From Synaphobranchus kaupii (taxonomy: Eukaryota > Chordata > Actinopteri > Anguilliformes > Synaphobranchidae), in NCBI GenBank assembly GCA_029718625.1, contig JAINUF010000027.1, positions 2,898,676 to 2,962,675 on the forward strand: DNA of 64,000 nt, given 5' to 3'. Shown here one piece after another: positions 51,134 to 62,354 of this stretch (position 1 is the first letter of the stretch; every line of letters starts with the position of its first letter). The translations under genes and the position numbers were made by a program. Below the pieces are notes generated by a model that was not told where the DNA came from, did not search any database, and saw only the letters and a list, made by a program, of their open reading frames with translations.

Positions 51134-54100
51134 TGAGGTGTCTTGATCACATGTCACAGAAGCTATTGCAATTTTAGTGCTTTTATTTTGAATAAAAATC
51201 TATTTAAAATTTACAAAAGGAAAATTGGAAAAAGCATTGCTTGTAAATTGGAGAATGTATCTGACAACATTACAGTTGGTTTGAGGCATCTTAGTCACAT
51301 GTCACAGAAGCTATTGAAAGGTTTGCATTTTAAATTTTAAGAAAAATTCATTCAAAATTTAGAAATGGAAAATTAAAAAAATAATCAACTGTATATTTGA
51401 GCTATAATGTCTTTGACAACACTGAAATTGGTTTGAGGCATGCGTCTTCATCATATGTCACAGAAGCTATTGAAATTTTAGTGCTTTTATTTTGAATAAA
51501 AATCTATTTAAAATTTACAAAAGGAAAATTGGAAAAAGCATTGCTTGTAAATTGGAGAATGTATCTGACAACATTACAGTTGGTTTGAGGCATCTTAGTC
51601 ACATGTAACAGAAGCTATTGAAATGTTTGCATTTTAAATTTGAAGAAAAATTCATTCAAAATTTACAAATGGAAAATTTAAAAATTAATCAACTGTGTAT
51701 TTGAGCTATAACATCTTTGACAACACTAAAATTGGTTTGAGGCATGCGTCTTCATCATATGTCACAGAAGCTATTGAAATTTTAGTGCTTTTATTTTGAA
51801 TAAAAATCTATTTAAAATTTACAAAAGGAAAATTCGAAAAAGCATTGCTTGTAAATTGGAGAATGTATCTCACAACATTACAGTTGGTTTGAGGCATCTT
51901 AGTCACATGTCACAGAAGCTATTGAAATGTTTGCATTTTAAATTTGAAGAAAAATTCATTTAAAATTTACAAACGGAAATTTTAAAAATTAATCAACTGT
52001 ATATTTGAGCTATAATGACTTTGACAACACTAAAATTGGTTTGAGGCATGCGTCTTCATCATATGTCACAGAAGCTATTGAAATTTTAGTGCTTTTATTT
52101 TGAATAAAAATCTATTTAAAATTTACAAAAGGAAAATTGGAAAAAGCATTGCTTGTAAATTGGAGAATGCATCTGACAACATTACAGTTGGTTTGAGGCA
52201 TCTTAGTCACATGTCACAGAAGCTATTGAAATGTTTGCATTTTAAATTTGAAGAAAAATTCATTCAAAATTTACAAACGGAAAATTTAAAAATTAATCAA
52301 CTGTGTATTTGAGCTATAACATCTTTGACAACACTAAAATTGGTTTGAGGCATGCGTCTTCATCATATGTCACAGAAGCTATTGAAATTTTAGTGCTTTT
52401 ATTTTGAATAAAAATCTATTTAAAATTTACAAAAGGAAAATTGGAAAAAGCATTGCTTGTAAATTGGAGAATGTATCTGACAACATTACAGTTGGTTTGA
52501 GGCATCTTAGTCACATGTCACAGAAGCTATTGAAAGGTTTGCATTTTAAATTTGAAGAAAAATTCATTCAAAATTTACAAATGGAAAATTAAAAAATTAA
52601 TCAACTGTATATTTGAGCTATAATGTCTCTGACAACACTGAAATTGGTTTGAGGCATGCGTCTTCATCATATGTCACAGAAGCTATTGAAATTTTAGTGC
52701 TTTTATTTTGAATAAAAATCTATTTAAAATTTACAAAAGGAAAATTGGAAAAAGCATTGCTTGTAAATTGGAGAATGCATCTGACAACATTACAGTTGGT
52801 TTGAGGAATCTTAGTCACATGTCACAGAAGCTATTGAAATGTTTGCATTTTAAATTTTAAGAAAAATTCATTCAAAATTTACAAATGGAAAATTTAAAAA
52901 TTAATCAACTGTATATTTGAGCTATAACGTCTTTGACAACACTAAAATTGGTTTGAGGCATGCGTCTTCATCATATGTCACAGAAGCTATTGAAATTTTA
53001 GTGCTTTTATTTTGAATAAAAATCTATTTAAAATTTACAAAAGGAAAATTGGAAAAAGCATTGCTTGTAAATTGGAGAATGTATCTGACAACATTACAGT
53101 TGGTTTGAGGCATCTTAGTCACATGTCACAGAAGCTATTGAAAGGTTTGCATTTTAAATTTGAAGAAAAATTCATTCAAAATTTACAAATGGAAAATTAA
53201 AAAATTAATCAACTGTATATTTGAGCTATAATGTCTCTGACAACACTGAAATTGGTTTGAGGCATGCGTCTTCATCATATGTCACAGAAGCTATTGAAAT
53301 TTTAGTGCTTTTATTTTGAATAAAAATCTATTTAAAATTTACAAAAGGAAAATTGGAAAAAGCATTGCTTGTAAATTGGAGAATGCATCTGACAACATTA
53401 CAGTTGGTTTGAGGCATCTTAGTCACAGTCACAGAAGCTATTGAAATGTTTGCATTTTAAATTTGAAGAAAAATTCATTCAAAATTTACAAATGGAAAAT
53501 TTAAAAATTAATCAACTGTGTATTTGAGCTATAACATCTTTGACAACACTAAAATTGGTTTGAGGCATGCGTCTTCATCATATGTCACAGAAGCTATTGA
53601 AATTTTAGTGCTTTTATTTTGAATAAAAATATTTAAAATTTACAAAAGGAAAATTGGAAAAAGCATTGCTTGTAAATTGGAGAATGTATCTGACAACATT
53701 ACAGTTGGTTTGAGGCATCTTAGTCACATGTCACAGAAGCTATTGAAAGGTTTGCATTTTAAATTTGAAGAAAAATTCATTCAAAATTTACAAATGGAAA
53801 ATTAAAAAATTAATCAACTGTGTATTTGAGCTATAACATCTTTGACAACACTAAAATTGGTTTGAGGCATGCATCTTCATCATATGTCACAGAAGCTATT
53901 GAAATTTTAGTGCTTTTATTTTGAATAAAAATCTATTTAAAATTTACAAAAGGAAAATTGGAAAAAGCATTGCTTGTAAATTGGAGAATGTATCTGACAA
54001 CATTACAGTTGGTTTGAGGCATCTTAGTCACATGTCACAGAAGCTATTGAAAGGTTTGCATTTTAAATTTGAAGAAAAATTCATTCAAAATTTACAAATG

Positions 54101-55076
54101 GAAAATTAAAAAATTAATCAACTATATATTTGAGCTATAATGTCTCTGACAACACTGAAATTGGTTTGAGGCATGCGTCTTCATCATATGTCACAGAAGC
54201 TATTGAAATTTTAGTGCTTTTATTTTGAATAAAAATCTATTTAAAATTTACAAAAGGAAAATTGGAAAAAGCATTGCTTGTAAATTGGAGAATGCATCTG
54301 ACAACATTACAGTTGGTTTGAGGCATCTTAGTCACAGTCACAGAAGCTATTGAAATGTTTGCATTTTAAATTTGAAGAAAAATTCATTCAAAATTTACAA
54401 ATGGAAAATTTAAAAATTAATCAACTGTGTATTTGAGCTATACCATCTTTGACAACACTAAAATTGGTTTGAGGCATGCGTCTTCATCATATGTCACAGA
54501 AGCTATTTAAATTTTAGTGCTTTTATTTTGAATAAAAATCTATTTAAAATTTACAAAAGGAAAATTCGAAAAAGCATTGCTTGTAAATTGGAGAATGTAT
54601 CTCACAACATTACAGTTGGTTTGAGGCATCTTAGTCACATGTCACAAAGCTATTGAAATGTTTGCATTTCAAATTTGAAGAAAAATTCATTCAAAATTTA
54701 CAAATGGAAAATTTAAAAATTAATCAACTGTGTATTTGAGCTATAACATCTTTGACAACACTAAAATTGGTTTGAGGCATGCGTCTTCATCATATGTCAC
54801 AGAAGATATTGAAATTTTAGTGCTTTTATTTTGAATAAAAATCTATTTAAAATTTACAAAAGGAAAATTGGAAAAAGCATTGCTTGTAAATTGGAGAATG
54901 TATCTGACAACATTACAGTTGGTTTGAGGCATCTTAGTCACATGTCACAGAAGCTATTGAAAGGTTTGCATTTTAAATTTGAAGAAAAATTCATTTAAAA
55001 TTTACAAACGGAAAATTAAAAAATTAATCAACTGTATATTTGAGCTATAATGTCTTTGACAACACTAAAATTGGTT

Positions 55077-55361
55077 TGAGGCGTGCGTCTTCATCATATG
55101 TCACAGAAGCTATTGAAATTTTAGTAGTTCTATTTTGAAGAAAAATTTAAAATATATATTTATAAGAGGGAAATTTGAGCTATACTCTCTGACAACAGTC
55201 AATTTGCTTTGAGGTATCTTGGTCACATGACACAGAAACTATTGACATTTTAGTGTATTTATTTTGGAGAAAAATTCTTTTAAAATATACAAAGGGAAAA
55301 TTTTAAAAATAATCACTTGTAGATTTGAGGTATCCTGTCTATGACAACAGGCAACTTGGTT
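55077..55361 (+). repeat. Divergent type II segment, copy 4
   Basis: Counterpart of copy 2 in the second 5,420-bp unit, but with AAAAATTCTTTTAAAA. The hybrid half at 55362-55509 reads CTATTGACATTTTAG. Confidence 0.88.
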
Positions 55362-56268
55362 TGAGGTGTCTTGATCACATGTCACAGAAGCTATTGACAT
55401 TTTAGTGCTTTTATTTTGAATAAAAATCTATTTAAAATTTACAAAAGGAAAATTGGAAAAAGCATTGCTTGTAAATTGGAGAATGTATCTGACAACATTA
55501 CAGTTGGTTTGAGGCATCTTAGTCACATGTCACAGAAGCTATTGAAATGTTGCATTTTAAATTTGAAGAAAAATTCATTCAAAATTTACAAATGGAAAAT
55601 TTAAAAATTAATCAACTGTGTATTTGAGCTATAACATCTTTGACAACACTAAAATTGGTTTGAGGCATGCGTCTTCATCATATGTCACAGAAGCTATTGA
55701 AATTTTAGTGCTTTTATTTTGAATAAAAATCTATTTAAAATTTACAAAAGGAAAATTGGAAAAAGCATTGCTTGTAAATTGGAGAATGTATCTGACAACA
55801 TTACAGTTGGTTTGAGGCATCTTAGTCACATGTCACAGAAGCTATTGAAAGGTTTGCATTTTAAATTTGAAGAAAAATTCATTCAAAATTTACAAATGGA
55901 AAATTAAAAAATTAATCAACTGTATATTTGAGCCATAATGTCTTTGACAACACTGAAATTGGTTTGAGGCATGTGTCTTCATCATATGTCACAGAAGCTC
56001 TTGAAATTTTAGTGCTTTTATTTTGAATAAAAATCTATTTAAAATTTACAAAAGGAAAATTTGAAAAAGCATTGCTTGTAAATTGGAGAATGTATCTGAC
56101 AACATTACAGTTGGTTTGAGGGATCTTAGTCACATGTCACAGAAGCTATTGAAATGTTTGCATTTTAAATTTGAAGAAAAATTCATTCAAAATTTACAAA
56201 CGGAAAATTAAAAAATTAATCAACTGTATATTTGAGCTATAATGTCTTTGACAACACTAAAATTGGTT

Positions 56269-56553
56269 TGAGGCGTGCGTCTTCATCATATGTCACAGAA
56301 GCTATTGAAATTTTAGTAGTTCTATTTTGAAGAAAAATTTAAAATATATATTTATAAGAGGGAAATTTGAGCTATACTCTCTGACAACAGTCAATTTGCT
56401 TTGAGGTATCTTGGTCACATGACACAGAAACTATTGACATTTTAGTGTATTTATTTTGGAGAAAAATTCTTTTAAAATATACAAAGGGAAAATTTTAAAA
56501 ATAATCACTTGTAGATTTGAGGTATCCTGTCTATGACAACAGGCAACTTGGTT
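56269..56553 (+). repeat. Divergent type II segment, copy 5
   Basis: Counterpart of copy 3 in the second 5,420-bp unit (offset 5,420). The hybrid half is at 56554-56701. Confidence 0.88.
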
Positions 56554-59500
56554 TGAGGTGTCTTGATCACATGTCACAGAAGCTATTGCAATTTTAGTGC
56601 TTTTATTTTGAATAAAAATCTATTTAAAATTTACAAAAGGAAAATTGGAAAAAGCATTGCTTGTAAATTGGAGAATGTATCTGACAACATTACAGTTGGT
56701 TTGAGGCATCTTAGTCACATGTCACAGAAGCTATTGAAAGGTTTGCATTTTAAATTTTAAGAAAAATTCATTCAAAATTTAGAAATGGAAAATTAAAAAA
56801 ATAATCAACTGTATATTTGAGCTATAATGTCTTTGACAACACTGAAATTGGTTTGAGGCATGCGTCTTCATCATATGTCACAGAAGCTATTGAAATTTTA
56901 GTGCTTTTATTTTGAATAAAAATCTATTTAAAATTTACAAAAGGAAAATTGGAAAAAGCATTGCTTGTAAATTGGAGAATGTATCTGACAACATTACAGT
57001 TGGTTTGAGGCATCTTAGTCACATGTAACAGAAGCTATTGAAATGTTTGCATTTTAAATTTGAAGAAAAATTCATTCAAAATTTACAAATGGAAAATTTA
57101 AAAATTAATCAACTGTATATTTGAGCTATAACATCTTTGACAACACTAAAATTGGTTTGAGGCATGCGTCTTCATCATATGTCACAGAAGCTATTGAAAT
57201 TTTAGTGCTTTTATTTTGAATAAAAATCTATTTAAAATTTACAAAAGGAAAATTCGAAAAAGCATTGCTTGTAAATTGGAGAATGTATCTCACAACATTA
57301 CAGTTGGTTTGAGGCATCTTAGTCACATGTCACAGAAGCTATTGAAATGTTTGCATTTTAAATTTGAAGAAAAATTCATTTAAAATTTACAAACGGAAAT
57401 TTTAAAAATTAATCAACTGTATATTTGAGCTATAATGACTTTGACAACACTAAAATTGGTTTGAGGCATGCGTCTTCATCATATGTCACAGAAGCTATTG
57501 AAATTTTAGTGCTTTTATTTTGAATAAAAATCTATTTAAAATTTACAAAAGGAAAATTGGAAAAAGCATTGCTTGTAAATTGGAGAATGCATCTGACAAC
57601 ATTACAGTTGGTTTGAGGCATCTTAGTCACATGTCACAGAAGCTATTGAAATGTTTGCATTTTAAATTTGAAGAAAAATTCATTCAAAATTTACAAACGG
57701 AAAATTTAAAAATTAATCAACTGTGTATTTGAGCTATAACATCTTTGACAACACTAAAATTGGTTTGAGGCATGCGTCTTCATCATATGTCACAGAAGCT
57801 ATTGAAATTTTAGTGCTTTTATTTTGAATAAAAATCTATTTAAAATTTACAAAAGGAAAATTGGAAAAAGCATTGCTTGTAAATTGGAGAATGTATCTGA
57901 CAACATTACAGTTGGTTTGAGGCATCTTAGTCACATGTCACAGAAGCTATTGAAAGGTTTGCATTTTAAATTTGAAGAAAAATTCATTCAAAATTTACAA
58001 ATGGAAAATTAAAAAATTAATCAACTGTATATTTGAGCTATAATGTCTCTGACAACACTGAAATTGGTTTGAGGCATGCGTCTTCATCATATGTCACAGA
58101 AGCTATTGAAATTTTAGTGCTTTTATTTTGAATAAAAATCTATTTAAAATTTACAAAAGGAAAATTGGAAAAAGCATTGCTTGTAAATTGGAGAATGCAT
58201 CTGACAACATTACAGTTGGTTTGAGGAATCTTAGTCACATGTCACAGAAGCTATTGAAATGTTTGCATTTTAAATTTTAAGAAAAATTCATTCAAAATTT
58301 ACAAATGGAAAATTTAAAAATTAATCAACTGTATATTTGAGCTATAACGTCTTTGACAACACTAAAATTGGTTTGAGGCATGCGTCTTCATCATATGTCA
58401 CAGAAGCTATTGAAATTTTAGTGCTTTTATTTTGAATAAAAATCTATTTAAAATTTACAAAAGGAAAATTGGAAAAAGCATTGCTTGTAAATTGGAGAAT
58501 GTATCTGACAACATTACAGTTGGTTTGAGGCATCTTAGTCACATGTCACAGAAGCTATTGAAAGGTTTGCATTTTAAATTTGAAGAAAAATTCATTCAAA
58601 ATTTACAAATGGAAAATTAAAAAATTAATCAACTGTATATTTGAGCTATAATGTCTCTGACAACACTGAAATTGGTTTGAGGCATGCGTCTTCATCATAT
58701 GTCACAGAAGCTATTGAAATTTTAGTGCTTTTATTTTGAATAAAAATCTATTTAAAATTTACAAAAGGAAAATTGGAAAAAGCATTGCTTGTAAATTGGA
58801 GAATGCATCTGACAACATTACAGTTGGTTTGAGGCATCTTAGTCACAGTCACAGAAGCTATTGAAATGTTTGCATTTTAAATTTGAAGAAAAATTCATTC
58901 AAAATTTACAAATGGAAAATTTAAAAATTAATCAACTGTGTATTTGAGCTATAACATCTTTGACAACACTAAAATTGGTTTGAGGCATGCGTCTTCATCA
59001 TATGTCACAGAAGCTATTGAAATTTTAGTGCTTTTATTTTGAATAAAAATATTTAAAATTTACAAAAGGAAAATTGGAAAAAGCATTGCTTGTAAATTGG
59101 AGAATGTATCTGACAACATTACAGTTGGTTTGAGGCATCTTAGTCACATGTCACAGAAGCTATTGAAAGGTTTGCATTTTAAATTTGAAGAAAAATTCAT
59201 TCAAAATTTACAAATGGAAAATTAAAAAATTAATCAACTGTGTATTTGAGCTATAACATCTTTGACAACACTAAAATTGGTTTGAGGCATGCATCTTCAT
59301 CATATGTCACAGAAGCTATTGAAATTTTAGTGCTTTTATTTTGAATAAAAATCTATTTAAAATTTACAAAAGGAAAATTGGAAAAAGCATTGCTTGTAAA
59401 TTGGAGAATGTATCTGACAACATTACAGTTGGTTTGAGGCATCTTAGTCACATGTCACAGAAGCTATTGAAAGGTTTGCATTTTAAATTTGAAGAAAAAT

Positions 59501-60239
59501 TCATTCAAAATTTACAAATGGAAAATTAAAAAATTAATCAACTGTATATTTGAGCTATAATGTCTCTGACAACACTGAAATTGGTTTGAGGCATGCGTCT
59601 TCATCATATGTCACAGAAGCTATTGAAATTTTAGTGCTTTTATTTTGAATAAAAATCTATTTAAAATTTACAAAAGGAAAATTGGAAAAAGCATTGCTTG
59701 TAAATTGGAGAATGCATCTGACAACATTACAGTTGGTTTGAGGCATCTTAGTCACAGTCACAGAAGCTATTGAAATGTTTGCATTTTAAATTTGAAGAAA
59801 AATTCATTCAAAATTTACAAATGGAAAATTTAAAAATTAATCAACTGTGTATTTGAGCTATACCATCTTTGACAACACTAAAATTGGTTTGAGGCATGCG
59901 TCTTCATCATATGTCACAGAAGCTATTTAAATTTTAGTGCTTTTATTTTGAATAAAAATCTATTTAAAATTTACAAAAGGAAAATTCGAAAAAGCATTGC
60001 TTGTAAATTGGAGAATGTATCTCACAACATTACAGTTGGTTTGAGGCATCTTCGTCACATGTCACAAAGCTATTGAAATGTTTGCATTTCAAATTTGAAG
60101 AAAAATTCATTCAAAATTTACAAATGGAAAATTTAAAAATTAATCAACTGTGTATTTGAGCTATAACATCTTTGACAACACTAAAATTGGTTTGAGGCAT
60201 GCGTCTTCATCATATGTCACAGAAGATATTGAAATTTTA

Positions 60240-61480
60240 GTGCTTTTATTTTGAATAAAAATCTATTTAAAATTTACAAAAGGAAAATTGGAAAAAGCAT
60301 TGCTTGTAAATTGGAGAATGTATCTGACAACATTACAGTTGGTTTGAGGCATCTTAGTCACATGTCACAGAAGCTATTGAAAGGTTTGCATTTTAAATTT
60401 GAAGAAAAATTCATTCAAAATTTACAAATGGAAAATTAAAAAATTAATCAACTGTATATTTGAGCCATAATGTCTTTGACAACACTGAAATTGGTTTGAG
60501 GCATGTGTCTTCATCATATGTCACAGAAGCTCTTGAAATTTTAGTGCTTTTATTTTGAATAAAAATCTATTTAAAATTTACAAAAGGAAAATTTGAAAAA
60601 GCATTGCTTGTAAATTGGAGAATGTATCTGACAACATTACAGTTGGTTTGAGGGATCTTAGTCACATGTCACAGAAGCTATTGAAATGTTTGCATTTTAA
60701 ATTTGAAGAAAAATTCATTTAAAATTTACAAACGGAAAATTAAAAAATTAATCAACTGTATATTTGAGCTATAATGTCTTTGACAACACTAAAATTGGTT
60801 TGAGGCGTGCGTCTTCATCATATGTCACAGAAGCTATTGAAATTTTAGTAGTTCTATTTTGAAGAAAAATTTAAAATATATATTTATAAGAGGGAAATTT
60901 GAGCTATACTCTCTGACAACAGTCAATTTGCTTTGAGGTATCTTGGTCACATGACACAGAAACTATTGACATTTTAGTGTATTTATTTTGGAGAAAAATT
61001 ATTTTAAAATATACAAAGGGAAAATTTTAAAAATAATCACTTGTAGATTTGAGGTATCCTGTCTATGACAACAGGCAACTTGGTTTGAGGTGTCTTGATC
61101 ACATGTCACAGAAGCTATTGAAATTTTAGTGCTTTTATTTTGAATAAAAATCTATTTAAAATTTACAAAAGGAAAATTGGAAAAAGCATTGCTTGTAAAT
61201 TGGAGAATGTATCTGACAACATTACAGTTGGTTTGAGGCATCTTAGTCACATGTCACAGAAGCTATTGAAATGTTGCATTTTAAATTTGAAGAAAAATTC
61301 ATTCAAAATTTACAAATGGAAAATTTAAAAATTAATCAACTGTGTATTTGAGCTATAACATCTTTGACAACACTAAAATTGGTTTGAGGCATGCGTCTTC
61401 ATCATATGTCACAGAAGCTATTGAAATTTTAGTGCTTTTATTTTGAATAAAAATCTATTTAAAATTTACAAAAGGAAAAT
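60240..61480 (+). repeat. Partial third copy of the type II unit start
   Basis: It matches about 49,090-50,330 with an offset of 11,144, which equals two 5,420-bp units plus one monomer. Shared rare variants are AGAAGATATTG just upstream, TTTGAGCCATAATG, GAAGCTCTTG, GGAAAATTTGAAAA and the ATTATTTT form of the type II segment. Agreement ends where the monomer starting at 61443 has TTCGAAAA instead of TTGGAAAA. Confidence 0.75.
60801..61085 (+). repeat. Divergent type II segment, copy 6
   Basis: Offset 11,144 from copy 2, with the same private AAAAATTATTTTAAAA. The hybrid half is at 61086-61233, followed by GAAATGTTGCATT. Confidence 0.88.
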
Positions 61481-62354
61481 TCGAAAAAGCATTGCTTGTA
61501 AATTGGAGAATGTATCTGACAACATTACAGTTGGTTTGAGGGATCTTAGTCACATGTCACAGAAGCTATTGAAATGTTTGCATTTTAAATTTGAAGAAAA
61601 ATTCATTTAAAATTTACAAACGGAAATTTTAAAAATTAATCAACTGTATATTTGAGCTATAATGACTTTGACAACACTAAAATTGGTTTGAGGCATGCGT
61701 CTTCATCATATGTCACAGAAGCTATTGAAATTTTAGTGCTTTTATTTTGAATAAAAATCTATTTAAAATTTACAAAAGGAAAATTGGAAAAAGCATTGCT
61801 TGTAAATTGGAGAATGCATCTGACAACATTACAGTTGGTTTGAGGCATCTTAGTCACATGTCACAGAAGCTATTGAAATGTTTGCATTTTAAATTTGAAG
61901 AAAAATTCATTCAAAATTTACAAATGGAAAATTAAAAAATTAATCAACTGTATATTTGAGCTATAACGTCTTTGACAACACTAAAATTGGTTTGAGGCAT
62001 GCGTCTTCATCATATGTCACAGAAGCTATTGAAATTTTAGTGCTTTTATTTTGAATAAAAATCTATTTAAAATTTACAAAAGGAAAATTGGAAAAAGCAT
62101 TGCTTGTAAATTGGAGAATGTTTCTGACAACATTACAGTTGGTTTGAGGCATCTTAGTCACATGTCACAGAAGCTATTGAAATGTTTGCATTTTAAATTT
62201 GAAGAAAACTTCATTCAAAATTTACAAATGGAAAATTTAAAAATTAATCAACTGTGTATTTGAGCTATAACATCTTTGACAACACTAAAATTGGTTTGAG
62301 GCGTGCGTCTTCATCATATGTCACAGAAGCTATTGAAATTTTAGTGCTTTTATT
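61481..62354 (+). repeat. Regular monomers leading back to the cassette order
   Basis: A TTCGAAAA/GAGGGATC monomer, a GAATGCAT monomer and a GAATGTTTCTGAC monomer with GAAAACTTC. The last matches 44266-44569 at offset 17,785. Confidence 0.8.

Larger units (their letters stand above)
49560..60400 (+). repeat. Tandem segmental duplication, 5,420-bp unit x 2
   Basis: Unit 1 is about 49,560-54,980 and unit 2 about 54,980-60,400. Each has two type II segments, the missing T in GAAATGTTGC, CACATGTAACAG, the one-base deletion TTAGTCACAGTCACAG (twice), AAAAATATTTAAAA, and CTATACCATC in the same order. The left edge is placed where the copies stop agreeing between 49,449 and 49,560. The units differ by a few substitutions, for example ATTATTTT against ATTCTTTT in the first type II segment. 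Confidence 0.82.
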
